Shown here in pieces: positions 32,977 to 42,018 of a DNA stretch of 64,000 nucleotides (position 1 is the stretch's first letter; each line of letters begins with the position of its first letter). Under the pieces are notes generated by a model. It saw nothing but the letters and a program-made list of their open reading frames with translations, was not told the origin of the DNA and did no database searches. A program made the translations under genes and the position numbers. The stretch is from Neokomagataea thailandica NBRC 106555. GTDB taxonomy: Bacteria; Pseudomonadota; Alphaproteobacteria; Acetobacterales; Acetobacteraceae. Where the stretch lies: positions 1 through 64,000 of the forward strand of contig NZ_BCZB01000001.1 of assembly GCF_001598495.1 (NCBI RefSeq), given 5' to 3'.

Positions 32977-34290
32977 TTACGCAGTGTACCAAGAGGGAAG
33001 CTGTTGTTTGTACGGCGTGTCGAATTCTTCGATCATGTCATTGAATTTATGATGATCGAAAATTTCAATTTTCTTTGCGGGTGGGTTTCCAAGTAAGCTG
33101 CGATGAGCGATGCGGTTTAGTGCGCGGTTGAAAACGCCAGGGCCTGTTTTATACGCGATGAACAATCCGTGGTGTAGATAACAATTGCGGTAAAGTGACA
33201 ATAAGCAGTCCGTCAGAACATCGTTATTGGCGACTGACCCGAAGAAATCATTATGTACGACGTTATTGTTGGTCAGGAAGAATGTTGCGCCTGCAGTGCG
33301 GGTTGCCATGAATTTGAGCGCATCTGAGTTTTTGACGCGGATATCAGCATCCATCCACCATCCGCCGAGCAGTTGGATGACATGGACGCGTAAGAAATCG
33401 GCGGCTTCAGCCGGGTGGCGTGCAGAGAGGAAGATGGTGCGCGCTTCAATACCGTAGTGCTGATAGAGCCATTCCGCCGCTTCTTCTTTGTTGAAAAAAT
33501 GTGTTTCAAAATGCGGGATGTTTCTGTGGAGCTCAAAGTTTTTCTGAATTTCTTCAGGTGGGTTTTTATCCCAATACATGAAGAGCTTGCGCGGTATCTG
33601 CCCATAAACACCTTCATCAGCATTGGGCTCGAAGGGGGAGGGTGAGGCTCGACGGGCGATTTCGAGCGCGATGCTATCGATTTCTTCGCCAGTGTGGAAC
33701 TCATCATAGGCATTGCCGATGGTGTTCAGAGCGTGTTGCGGCTCTGCTCCTGACCATGCTTGCGCTGTGCCGTCGATATAGTTGGCGAAGGGGATATTGA
33801 GCGCGCGCAGTTCCAGCAGTTCTTCTGGAGGGATAGGAAGCCCTGCTTTCAGGCGGCAGAGCAAGCTGACTTGCAGCAATGTCTGCGGGAGTGGGTAATA
33901 ATTTGGCTCTTTGGGGTGAAGATCATATGCTTGGTGGTAGGCGCGCGAAGCTTCTGACACATTGCGGTTTGTGTGCAAGATATTCGCGAGAGCAAACGCT
34001 GTTTCAACGGTGTCTGCGCCATTTTGTGTGAAAAATTCGCGCGCTTGGTGATCCGCTTCGGGCAGGTCGTCTAATGTCAGGCGCTGTGGAAGAGATGGCT
34101 CTGCTGGTGCTTCGGCAGGCGCTTCAGTATGGGGTTCCACGACTGGCTCATCGGCCGGGGAATGATTGTCTGATGGGATGGACGTGTCTTGATGGGAGAC
34201 ATCTGTTGCTGCGTCATCGCGCAACGCGTCCCATTCAGAGAGATCCCAATTGGAATTGTTATCACCAAAACCCGCTGCAGAGACGCTCAT
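32977..34290 (-). CDS. DXD sugar-binding glycosyltransferase (GT32-like), copy 2
   Basis: A 437-aa paralogue of the 379-aa enzyme at 31144. It has an extra acidic, Pro/Glu-rich low-complexity head (about residues 25-70). The shared helical domain follows (GADTVETAFALANILHTNRN ... YYPLPQTLLQV), then the GT32-like catalytic domain with RKLFMYWDKNPPEEIQ, RHPAEAADFLRVHVIQ, the DXD line GGWWMDADIRV, and HNDFFGS. Substrate and acceptor are unknown. The two copies lie on the same strand with a gene in the opposite orientation between them, which suggests a local duplication followed by insertion or rearrangement. Confidence 0.85.
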   Translation of the reverse strand: MSVSAAGFGDNNSNWDLSEWDALRDDAATDVSHQDTSIPSDNHSPADEPVVEPHTEAPAEAPAEPSLPQRLTLDDLPEADHQAREFFTQNGADTVETAFALANILHTNRNVSEASRAYHQAYDLHPKEPNYYPLPQTLLQVSLLCRLKAGLPIPPEELLELRALNIPFANYIDGTAQAWSGAEPQHALNTIGNAYDEFHTGEEIDSIALEIARRASPSPFEPNADEGVYGQIPRKLFMYWDKNPPEEIQKNFELHRNIPHFETHFFNKEEAAEWLYQHYGIEARTIFLSARHPAEAADFLRVHVIQLLGGWWMDADIRVKNSDALKFMATRTAGATFFLTNNNVVHNDFFGSVANNDVLTDCLLSLYRNCYLHHGLFIAYKTGPGVFNRALNRIAHRSLLGNPPAKKIEIFDHHKFNDMIEEFDTPYKQQLPSWYTA

Positions 34291-34395
34291 GCGTGTTTTC
34301 CCGTCAAGTGTTTGTTAAAGTTCGAAGCATTCAAAGAACGCAACGGACTGATAAGTTTATTGGTAACCCTCAAAAGAGAGCGGGGCAAGATTATG

Positions 34396-34431
34396 AAAAG
34401 GCGGATAGAGCAAAACTCTACCCGCCTTTTT
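34396..34431 (-). terminator. Bidirectional-type terminator downstream of dps
   Basis: A long stem AAAAGGCGG...CCGCCTTTTT with an inner ATAGAG/CTCTAC extension (one mismatch). It has an A-run on one side and a T-run on the other. It lies about 90 bp beyond the dps stop, so it probably ends that transcript. Confidence 0.75.
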
Positions 34432-34521
34432 ATGGTGACATACAGAAAGTGTTTCTAAAAGAAGAAGAGCGTTATTGTGTGCAGTGATTGATAATTTTTC
34501 TTCTTTTAGGGGAAAGACACT

Positions 34522-35025
34522 TTATGCAGAAGGCTCTTGTACGTGTGCTTCTAAGAACCAAAGGTCTTTATCGAGACCGCGTGACACTTCCGTGAAAAGA
34601 TCGGCGGTATCATCATCACCTGCTTCGGCGGTGATAGTAATGGCCTCACGTACGTTGTTTGCTACGATGGCATAGCGCTCGATGAGTGCTGAGATATGGT
34701 CGGAAATTTTGTAAATATCGGTTGGGTAGGCTGGGCATGATGATGATTGAGCAACATTTTGCACAGTGCCGAAGGCCGTTCCGCCGAGTTGTACGGCGCG
34801 TTCTGCGACAGTATCGACAAAACCGTCGACGCCGGTACGAAAGCCATCGAGCATTTCGTGGACGCCAATGAATTGTGGGCCTTTGAGATTCCAGTGTGCT
34901 TGCTTAATCACGAGCGCAAGGTCAATCAGATCCGCTAAACGCGCGTTGAGCAGTTCAATGGAAACGTTTTTGGTGTTGTCCGCAGTATTGTTCTTCGTGG
35001 CGTGACGATAGGAACTGACAGTCAT
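34522..35025 (-). CDS. dps: Dps-family DNA-binding ferritin
   Basis: A 167-aa four-helix ferritin-like protein. The family signature KQAHWNLKGPQFIGVHEMLD (about 41-60) and the following DTVAERAVQLGG supply the inter-subunit ferroxidase residues (His44, His56, Asp60 region). The N-terminal tail is polar with few Lys/Arg residues, so DNA binding may be weak. Dps dodecamers oxidise and store iron and protect DNA from peroxide. It is embedded among glycosyltransferase genes, with its own spacer and terminator, so it is not obviously part of that pathway. Confidence 0.93.
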   Translation of the reverse strand: MTVSSYRHATKNNTADNTKNVSIELLNARLADLIDLALVIKQAHWNLKGPQFIGVHEMLDGFRTGVDGFVDTVAERAVQLGGTAFGTVQNVAQSSSCPAYPTDIYKISDHISALIERYAIVANNVREAITITAEAGDDDTADLFTEVSRGLDKDLWFLEAHVQEPSA

Positions 35026-35056
35026 GGTACGTTGTCCTTTTCAAGCTGCAATACAC

Positions 35057-37612
35057 TTAAACACGTTGTGTTGTTTCACCAGAGGTCAAGGTCTCTGGGT
35101 CTTCCAGTTCAAAGAAAGGCTGTTGATCAACCCGGAAGAAGCGTGAGTAAGCGGGGTCTTGTTTGAACAGTGGTTCATGCTCCCAACGGGTGAGCATGGT
35201 TTGAGTTTCTAGGAAGAAGCGTGTTTCATGCTCGGGACGGTCATCGCTGCCGCGGCTTAAGCTTTCATGGTGCACAGCAATAGAGTCGGCACTGAAAATG
35301 ATGCGGTAGCCTGCCTTGCGAATCTTTAGGCAAAGATCAACGTCATTGTAAGCAACGGTGAGATGTTCATCATCAAAACCGCCGACAGCGTCAAAAATAT
35401 CTTTGCGTACAAGCATTGCTGCCGCTGTCACCGCAGTTACTTCATGCGTTAACATGGCTCGGCCGATATAGCCGTAGTCGTTGGCTGCAATGCCACGTTG
35501 AGTATGGACCGCAACAGCAGGAGCACCGACGGCCACGCCAGCATGTTGTACTGTATTGTTGGGGTATAGAAGTTTTAAGCCGACGGCACCAATGTCTGGG
35601 GCAGCTAGAGCTTCGCTTACGGCAATGTTAAGCCAATTTTTTTGCTCAACAAATACATCGTTATTTAAGAATAAAATAAATGGTGATGTGATTTTGGATG
35701 CGGCTTTATTATTAATGAGGGAATAATTGAACGGTTCTTCGATGCGAAGGGTGCTAACTTTTTTATTTTTTTGAATTTCTTTTAAATATTCTAAAGTTTC
35801 TTTTTCTGTTGACCAATTGTCTGCGAGGATAATTTTGAAATTTTTATAGGATGTGTATTGTAAAAGTGCATCAACACATTGACGTGTTGTTTCGACTTGA
35901 TCACGGAATGGAATAATAATGGTGACTTCAGGTTGTTCGGTGAGCGTGTATTGCGCACGATAAACTGTAAGATTGTTAATCGATGACACTTTTACTTTGT
36001 GTTTTTTGCGTGTCAGGTGGTCTTTCACGCAGCGCACACCCGCATCAACAGCATATGTTTTATTGGCTACGGTTACCGCTGTAGAATTGGGGGTTTTGCG
36101 CCAGTGGTAAAGCAGCTCTGGAACGTGGTGAATCTCGTCAGGCGTGAGTATTTCGGTAGCTCTAAGAACAAAATCATGATCTTGCGCGCCGTCATATTGC
36201 TTTGACAGATGACCGACTTTGCGCATGGTTTCTGTATCGATCATCGTGAGATGACAAATGTAGTTGCAGCCTAGAAGGTAGCGGTAGTTAAAATCAGGTT
36301 TGAAGTTTGGTTCTAGATAGTAGCCCGCTTGATCAATTTTATCTTCATCAGAATAAATAAGCTTAGCACCAGTCTTTTGTGCTGCGCGCACCATAACCTC
36401 TAGCGCGATATCTTCCATTAGGTCGTCATGGTCGAAAAAGACAACATACTGGCCTTGGGCAGCATCCATTCCGACGTTCGTAGCGTTTGAAATGCCTGCA
36501 TTTTGGGTGAGTATAATGGGGCGGATGCGCGCATCTTGCTGGGCAAAACTATTGATAGTTTTGGTGGTTTCGGCTGACTTCCCGCAGTCATCAATAATGA
36601 TGAGTTCCCAGTTGCTGTAAGTTTGGTTGAGAACAGACTGGATGGCGGCCTCAAAATCGCTTTTGAGCGGTCGGTACGTTGGGCATAGCACCGACACGAG
36701 TGGTTGCGGTGGCGTCCCGTGTTGTGCTGCATAGTCACGTTCTTGTGCGGCAAGTACGCGGCGCAGTGGATAATAGCGGCGTGCCCAACGATCATAATCT
36801 CTGAGTGTATCAGGGCGTTTGGGAATGAGTGAACGGACATCTTTGCGGAGAGTGCTTAACTCGCGGTGCAGGCCATCAATAACATTTATGAGGTTCACCA
36901 ATCGTGTTTCTAAAGCATCATCTGTGACCGTGCTGATGATGGGGGTGCCGGGGATCGTGAGTTTGTGGGGGAGTGTAATCACTTCAAAGTGGTGAGGAGC
37001 ACTGCCACGGAAATGCAGCGGAATGGGAAGTTCAAAGCCGCAGTTTGGTGAGCATCCTAACGTGGCGGCAACATCTCCGCGATACAGGTTTGCGCGGGCT
37101 TGAGATGCTGGTCTTCCGTCCACGAGGAGGGAGACCGTGACGTCGCCCTCTAGGTCACCGCTTGGTGAAAGGCGCTGTAGTGCCCAGCCACGCACAGTGC
37201 CGTGTGTAATGCCGTCTGCGTGGCTGACAATTTCAGGGGTGTAGTCGAGTTTGAAGGTGATTTCGTCATGTGATGGTGCTGCGTCTTCTTCAGTAGGTGA
37301 CGGTAGAAGAATGGGGCTGCGGTCTGGTAGCCGAAGTGACAGCGTGTGTGGCTGGTTATCGTGAAAGTGAGGGGGGATGGTAATGTTAAGGCCATGGTTT
37401 CCATGGGGAAGTTGGAATGCGTTTTGAACGTCTATTCGTGCTTCGTTGCAGGTAACCTGAAGTACTTCTTGCTGATCTATAAGAACATGGACGGTTACTG
37501 GTTTGAGTGTTCTTGTGTCAAATGCCCAGCCAGAAATTCTTTCGTTTTTAATTTTATCAATGTTTGATATAAAAATACTAGATATTTGTTGTGGTGAATT
37601 ATTTTCTATCAT
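35057..37612 (-). CDS. Tandem GT2 glycosyltransferase with two GWA domains
   Basis: An 851-aa protein. Two N-terminal beta-sandwich modules with the GWA signature (ISGWAFDTRTLKPV, about 20-105, and VRGWALQRLSPSG, about 135-225) are followed by a short helix. Two GT2 domains come next. The first, about 303-525, has SVLCPTYRPL, IIIDDCG and FFDHDDLMED. The second, about 565-800, has TIIIPFRDQ, FLNNDVFVEQ and YNDVDLCLKIRKAGY. Tandem GT2 proteins of this layout extend O-antigen or S-layer-type glycans, adding two sugars in turn. About 320 bp encoding the start of the second GT2 domain are strongly AT-rich against the rest of the gene. Upstream is a 308-bp spacer. Confidence 0.88.
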   Translation of the reverse strand: MIENNSPQQISSIFISNIDKIKNERISGWAFDTRTLKPVTVHVLIDQQEVLQVTCNEARIDVQNAFQLPHGNHGLNITIPPHFHDNQPHTLSLRLPDRSPILLPSPTEEDAAPSHDEITFKLDYTPEIVSHADGITHGTVRGWALQRLSPSGDLEGDVTVSLLVDGRPASQARANLYRGDVAATLGCSPNCGFELPIPLHFRGSAPHHFEVITLPHKLTIPGTPIISTVTDDALETRLVNLINVIDGLHRELSTLRKDVRSLIPKRPDTLRDYDRWARRYYPLRRVLAAQERDYAAQHGTPPQPLVSVLCPTYRPLKSDFEAAIQSVLNQTYSNWELIIIDDCGKSAETTKTINSFAQQDARIRPIILTQNAGISNATNVGMDAAQGQYVVFFDHDDLMEDIALEVMVRAAQKTGAKLIYSDEDKIDQAGYYLEPNFKPDFNYRYLLGCNYICHLTMIDTETMRKVGHLSKQYDGAQDHDFVLRATEILTPDEIHHVPELLYHWRKTPNSTAVTVANKTYAVDAGVRCVKDHLTRKKHKVKVSSINNLTVYRAQYTLTEQPEVTIIIPFRDQVETTRQCVDALLQYTSYKNFKIILADNWSTEKETLEYLKEIQKNKKVSTLRIEEPFNYSLINNKAASKITSPFILFLNNDVFVEQKNWLNIAVSEALAAPDIGAVGLKLLYPNNTVQHAGVAVGAPAVAVHTQRGIAANDYGYIGRAMLTHEVTAVTAAAMLVRKDIFDAVGGFDDEHLTVAYNDVDLCLKIRKAGYRIIFSADSIAVHHESLSRGSDDRPEHETRFFLETQTMLTRWEHEPLFKQDPAYSRFFRVDQQPFFELEDPETLTSGETTQRV

Positions 37613-37920
37613 GGAGAATTATACCTTCTTTTTTAAATGTATTGTTAACTTTTCGGGTTTTTGTTTTTGCCGATGTTGTTGAGTTCTGATTTTCCCAAAA
37701 GACAATAATGATATTTCTATAAGAGCGTCAATTCACGTGCATATACAAATTGATAGGCTTTTTATTGTGAATGGAGGTTATTTTCTAGATGACATAAATC
37801 TTTCACTGTGGCGAGCGAACCTTGAGGTTGTGTCTTGTGAGAAGGGGCGGTAATGCCTCAATAAAAGCGGCTTTTGTCGCCAGCATGACGCCTGAACTTA
37901 GATGTTAGAGCCTAACCAGC
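37613..37920. other. Gene-free divergent spacer before the pst-pho operon
   Basis: These 308 bases between the tandem GT2 gene and pstC contain no recognisable gene. The left half is AT-rich and should hold the GT2 promoter; the right half holds a Pho box at 37789-37806 about 115 bp before the pstC ATG. Confidence 0.6.
37789..37806 (+). promoter_or_regulatory. Pho box (PhoB operator) upstream of pstC
   Basis: ATGACATAAATCTTTCAC matches 15 of 18 positions of the enterobacterial Pho-box form CTGTCATAAATCTGTCAC: two 7-bp direct repeats with an AT-rich 4-bp spacer. It is oriented toward pstC and is the only such site I see. PhoB is encoded in the operon behind it, so autoregulation under phosphate starvation is expected. 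Confidence 0.75.
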
Positions 37921-38895
37921 ATGACCCTTGCCCCTACTAGGCAGACCGAGACTTCTCCTTCTTCTTTCGAAAAAGAAGAGAAAAAATCGGGCTGGACAGA
38001 TAGTTTTTTTCACGTGCTCGTCGGTGGGAGCGCCCTTGTGGTGTTGCTCGTGCTGGGTGGGTTGGTGCTTTTGATGGGATATGGCGGGCGAGAAGCTTTT
38101 CATATCTTCGGGCTAAATTTTGCGTTTCACAATGTGTGGAACCCAGTGACGAATGAATACGGCGCTTGGGCTCCTTTGTTTGGTACAATTATCAGCACAC
38201 TGATTGGTGTGATGATTGCGATTCCCTTGGCGTTCGGGACGGCCTTTTGGTTGACGGCTATTGCCTCACCTCGTGTGTCTTCTGTGATCGGGATGGCCGT
38301 GCAACTGCTGGCGGCTGTGCCGTCGATCATCTTTGGTATGTGGGGCTTTTTTACGATCGTTCCGTTTGTTGCGCGTCATATACAGCCATTCTTAACGCAT
38401 CACTTTCGGCATACGCCCATTCTGGCACCGCTCATTCATGGCGCCCCTTTTGGCACGGGGCTATTAACGGCGGGGCTTGTTTTGGCGGTAATGATTGCGC
38501 CGTTTATGACGGCTGTGATGCGCGATGTCTTTAGTGCTGTGCCGCCGATGTTACGTGAAAGCGCTTATGGACTGGGCGCAACGCGTTGGGACGTTATGCG
38601 TAAAATTGTCGTGCCTTGGTCGCGGTCAGGAATGATCGGGGCTGCCGTTTTGGGCATGGGGCGTGCTTTGGGTGAAACGATGGCGGTAACCTTTGTGATT
38701 GGTAATGTCACGGATGTCGGTTGGTCCGTATTTGCCCCACGCAGTACGGTTGCTTCTTTGATCGCGCTTCAATTCCCTGAAAGTCCGGCGGGTTCTGTTC
38801 GTTTATCGTCGCTGCTGGCGTTAGGATTCATCTTGATGTTGCTCTCATTCGTTAGTTTGGCTCTGGCACGTACGCTCCGTGGAGATACGAAATGA
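37921..38895 (+). CDS. pstC: Phosphate ABC transporter permease PstC
   Basis: A 324-aa inner-membrane permease with a charged cytosolic N-terminus and six predicted spans. It contains the PstC-type binding-protein-dependent transport loop (LRESAYGLGATRWDVMRKIVVP), which contacts PstB, and the GRALGETMAVTFVIGN segment. With PstA it forms the channel for high-affinity phosphate uptake. Its last codon overlaps the pstA start (ATGA). A Pho box lies upstream. Confidence 0.96.
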   Translation: MTLAPTRQTETSPSSFEKEEKKSGWTDSFFHVLVGGSALVVLLVLGGLVLLMGYGGREAFHIFGLNFAFHNVWNPVTNEYGAWAPLFGTIISTLIGVMIAIPLAFGTAFWLTAIASPRVSSVIGMAVQLLAAVPSIIFGMWGFFTIVPFVARHIQPFLTHHFRHTPILAPLIHGAPFGTGLLTAGLVLAVMIAPFMTAVMRDVFSAVPPMLRESAYGLGATRWDVMRKIVVPWSRSGMIGAAVLGMGRALGETMAVTFVIGNVTDVGWSVFAPRSTVASLIALQFPESPAGSVRLSSLLALGFILMLLSFVSLALARTLRGDTK

Positions 38896-39764
38896 GCGAC
38901 ATAACTTCTAAAATTGATGGCTGGGCTCCCAACCCTCGTGCGGCGCGCCGCCGTCGTTGTGATATGCTGGCAACGCTGTTTGGTATGGCGGCGGCGGGTA
39001 TTCTGGTGCTTGTGCTGGCGTCTATTCTCTGGACTTTGCTGTTCAATGGTTTGGCGGGTTTATCTGTCGCGGCTTTGATTAAGCCTATGGGCGCACCGGG
39101 GTCTGGTGGTGGCTTGGCCAATGCGATTATTGGTAGTTTGATCCAGACATCTATTGGTCTTTTGATTGCTACTCCGCTTGGTTTGGGCTGCGGCATTTAC
39201 CTTGCGGAATATGGCTCAAAACTGAATCGTTTTGCATCTTGCGTACGTTTTATTTCGGATGTTTTGATGTCGGTGCCATCTATCTTGGTCGGGCTTTTTG
39301 TCTACCAGGTGCTCGTGGCTCCTTTTGGCCATTTTTCGGGACTAGCGGGCTCAGTGGCGTTGGCTATTTTGGCTGTGCCTATTATCGTACGTACGACAGA
39401 AGATATGCTGCGCTTGGTCCCAGTGGCCATGCGTGAGGCGGGAGCAGCGCTGGGTGCGCCACGCTGGCGGGTAACGGTTTTTCTGTGCTTGCGTGCGGCA
39501 AAGGCGGGCGTAACGACCGGTATTCTCTTGGCTTTGGCGCGTGTGAGCGGGGAAACGGCTCCATTATTGTTCACGTCCCTTGGTAACCAGAATTGGTCGT
39601 TGAGCTTGAACAAGCCGATGGCGAGCCTACCCGTTACGATTTATCAATATGCTGGTGCATCTTATGACGACTGGGTGCAACTCGCATGGGCAGGCGCACT
39701 TTTGGTCACATTGGGTGTACTTGCGATTAACATTGCTGTCCGTATTTCAGCACGCCGCGGATAA
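38892..39764 (+). CDS. pstA: Phosphate ABC transporter permease PstA
   Basis: A 290-aa permease, the second half of the phosphate channel. It shows six hydrophobic segments, the EAA-like loop [21 protein letters not shown] and the family sequence [21 protein letters not shown]. It overlaps pstC by 4 bp and is followed by pstB after 17 bp. No pstS gene precedes or follows the permeases, so the periplasmic phosphate-binding protein must be encoded elsewhere. Confidence 0.96.
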   Translation: MSDITSKIDGWAPNPRAARRRRCDMLATLFGMAAAGILVLVLASILWTLLFNGLAGLSVAALIKPMGAPGSGGGLANAIIGSLIQTSIGLLIATPLGLGCGIYLAEYGSKLNRFASCVRFISDVLMSVPSILVGLFVYQVLVAPFGHFSGLAGSVALAILAVPIIVRTTEDMLRLVPVAMREAGAALGAPRWRVTVFLCLRAAKAGVTTGILLALARVSGETAPLLFTSLGNQNWSLSLNKPMASLPVTIYQYAGASYDDWVQLAWAGALLVTLGVLAINIAVRISARRG

Positions 39765-39781
39765 TTGAACAGGACACTGAC

Positions 39782-40564
39782 ATGACAGATACTCAGCAAC
39801 CGGCCGCTCCGCAGAATGCTCTTACGGTCCGTAATCTAAACTTTTTTTATGGGCAGCATCATGCGTTGCATGACGTCAATATCGATTTCCCCGCCCGTAA
39901 GGTGACGGCGATGATCGGTCCCAGTGGGTGTGGTAAATCTACGCTGCTGCGGATTTTTAACCGCATGTATGACTTATATCCCGGCCAACGGGCCGAGGGT
40001 GAGGTCATGTTTGACGGCCGTAATCTTCTGGAAAATGGGATTGATCTGAACATCATGCGTGCTCGGATTGGGATGGTTTTCCAAAAACCAACCCCTTTCC
40101 CGATGTCGATTTATGATAATATCGCTTTTGGTGTGCGTCTTCATGAGCGTTTGACGCGTGCGCAGATGGATGAACGGGTGCAGGATGTATTGACGCGCGT
40201 TGCCTTGTGGGGTGAAGTGCGGGACCGTCTGCATGCGCCAGCGAATGGTCTGTCAGGCGGGCAGCAACAGCGTTTGTGTATTGCGCGCTCTATTGCAACA
40301 CGCCCTGAAGTGTTGTTGTTGGATGAGCCAACTTCTGCGCTGGACCCAATTTCTACGGCGCGTATTGAAGAACTTTTGGACGAGCTTAAGGAAGAGTTCA
40401 CAATTGTTATTGTGACGCATAATATGCAGCAGGCTGCGCGTTGTGCAGACCAAGTTGCATTCTTCTATATGGGGCGTCTGGTTGAAGTGGATACGGCGGA
40501 TCGGATCTTTACCAATCCACGCCAGCAACAGACGCAAGATTATATTACCGGAAGGTTTGGATAA
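39782..40564 (+). CDS. pstB: Phosphate ABC transporter ATPase PstB
   Basis: A 260-aa ABC ATPase. Walker [10 protein letters not shown] is at 46-54, the family-specific [18 protein letters not shown] follows, then signature [14 protein letters not shown] and Walker [14 protein letters not shown]. It powers phosphate import through PstCA and takes part with PhoU in signalling to PhoR. Length and order are standard. Followed closely by phoU. Confidence 0.97.
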   Translation: MTDTQQPAAPQNALTVRNLNFFYGQHHALHDVNIDFPARKVTAMIGPSGCGKSTLLRIFNRMYDLYPGQRAEGEVMFDGRNLLENGIDLNIMRARIGMVFQKPTPFPMSIYDNIAFGVRLHERLTRAQMDERVQDVLTRVALWGEVRDRLHAPANGLSGGQQQRLCIARSIATRPEVLLLDEPTSALDPISTARIEELLDELKEEFTIVIVTHNMQQAARCADQVAFFYMGRLVEVDTADRIFTNPRQQQTQDYITGRFG

Positions 40565-40569
40565 TCATC

Positions 40570-41292
40570 ATGGTTGACAGGTCCCATATCGTTAAAAGCT
40601 ACGAGCAGGAGCTGGGACAGCTTCGTTCGATGGTATCACAAATGGGTGGTATTGTTGAAAATCAGGTGGCGCTGGCGCTGTCTGCGATTGCTGAGAAGAA
40701 TGAAGAAGCCGCGAGCAGTGCAACGCAGCAAGACCCTGCTGTAGATGCTCTTGAGCGTGATGTGGAAGCTCTTGCTATTCGTCTCTTGGCGCTGCGAAGC
40801 CCCATGGCGAGTGATCTGCGTGAGATCGTAGCTACGTTGAAGATCACGGGGGATTTGGAGCGTATCGGGGATTATGCATCGTCCATTGCGCGCCGTTCAT
40901 TGCGTATTCGTAGTGCGAATGAGCAGATCACATTGACGGGTCTGCGCTCTATGGGGCGTTTGGTGCAGGACAATTTGCGCCGCTCTATTGATGCGATCAC
41001 GCAGCAGGATTCGAGCCGCGCGATGGAGGTCTGGCATTCAGACCGCGCTGTTGATGAGTATTATACAGCTCTGTTTCGTGAGCTCGTCACCTATATGATG
41101 GAAGATCCGCGTAATATCCGTTCTTGCACTGAGCTTTTGTTCATTGCGAAGAATTTGGAGCGAATTGGTGATCATGCGACCAACATTGCTGAGCGTGTTT
41201 TTTATGCGGTGACGGGTGAAAACCTTCCGGCAGTTCGCCCTCGTGGCGGGATTGCGACGACGGAAAACATCGTGGATGTAACTGACCGGTGA
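40570..41292 (+). CDS. phoU: Phosphate signalling regulator PhoU
   Basis: A 240-aa all-helical protein with two PhoU repeats. The first repeat carries D-x-LERDVEALAIRLLALRSPMASDLREI and the second RSCTELLFIAKNLERIGDHATNIAE, with the E-x-x-x-D metal-binding lines. PhoU links the transport state of PstSCAB to the kinase PhoR and suppresses the Pho response when phosphate is sufficient. Its stop overlaps the phoB GTG start by 4 bp. Confidence 0.96.
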   Translation: MVDRSHIVKSYEQELGQLRSMVSQMGGIVENQVALALSAIAEKNEEAASSATQQDPAVDALERDVEALAIRLLALRSPMASDLREIVATLKITGDLERIGDYASSIARRSLRIRSANEQITLTGLRSMGRLVQDNLRRSIDAITQQDSSRAMEVWHSDRAVDEYYTALFRELVTYMMEDPRNIRSCTELLFIAKNLERIGDHATNIAERVFYAVTGENLPAVRPRGGIATTENIVDVTDR

Positions 41293-42014
41293 GTGGCTCA
41301 ACAGCTCTGCGTGCCAAGGGGCTCATTCTTGTTGTTGAGGATGACCCTGCGCTGTCTATGATGATGCGATATAACCTTGAGCAGCGAGGTTATCGTGTTG
41401 AAATGGCATCTGATGCGGAAAGTGCATTGGAGTTTTTAACGACGTCTCGTCCAGACGCTGCTGTGTTAGATTGGATGCTTCCCGGCTTGTCCGGGTTGGA
41501 CTTGTGCCGTCGGATTCGTAGTAATCCGGCATTGCGTGACCTGCCTGTGTTGTTGTTGACGGCACGCTCTGAAGAGCAGGATGCGATACGTGGTTTGGAT
41601 ACTGGGGCAGATGATTATCTCATTAAGCCGTGCAGTATCGATACTTTGGATGCGCGTTTGCGGGCGTTGTTGCGTCGTCATCAATCTTCATATGATGTTT
41701 TGACGTTTGCTGACATTACATTGGACCCTGAAACGCATCGTGTGGAGCGTGGCGGGCGGCTCTTATCTTTGGGGCCTACGGAGTATCGGCTTTTGGATCT
41801 GTTGATCCGTAATCCCCGTAAGGTGTTCTCTCGGGAAGATTTATTACGGCGGATTTGGGGGCAGAATATCCACGTCGAGATTCGTACGATTGATGTGCAT
41901 ATCCGGCGTCTGCGCAAGGCCATTAATGGGCCTAATGAGGCGGATCTCGTGCGGACAGTACGCGCTGCGGGTTATGCGTTGGATGACGGGCCAGTCGTCC
42001 AAGAAGGTGGTTGA
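41289..42014 (+). CDS. phoB: Phosphate regulon response regulator PhoB
   Basis: A 241-aa OmpR-family regulator starting at GTG (coupled to phoU as GTGA). The receiver domain has the acidic pocket VEDDP, phospho-acceptor Asp61 in AVLDWMLPG and Lys113 in LIKPCS. The C-terminal winged helix (about 140-235) has LGPTEYRLLDLLIRNPRKVFSREDLL and RTIDVHIRRLRKAI. Phosphorylated PhoB would bind the Pho box ahead of pstC. Identity is supported by its place between phoU and phoR. Confidence 0.95.
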   Translation: MSGSTALRAKGLILVVEDDPALSMMMRYNLEQRGYRVEMASDAESALEFLTTSRPDAAVLDWMLPGLSGLDLCRRIRSNPALRDLPVLLLTARSEEQDAIRGLDTGADDYLIKPCSIDTLDARLRALLRRHQSSYDVLTFADITLDPETHRVERGGRLLSLGPTEYRLLDLLIRNPRKVFSREDLLRRIWGQNIHVEIRTIDVHIRRLRKAINGPNEADLVRTVRAAGYALDDGPVVQEGG

Positions 42015-42018
42015 TTAA

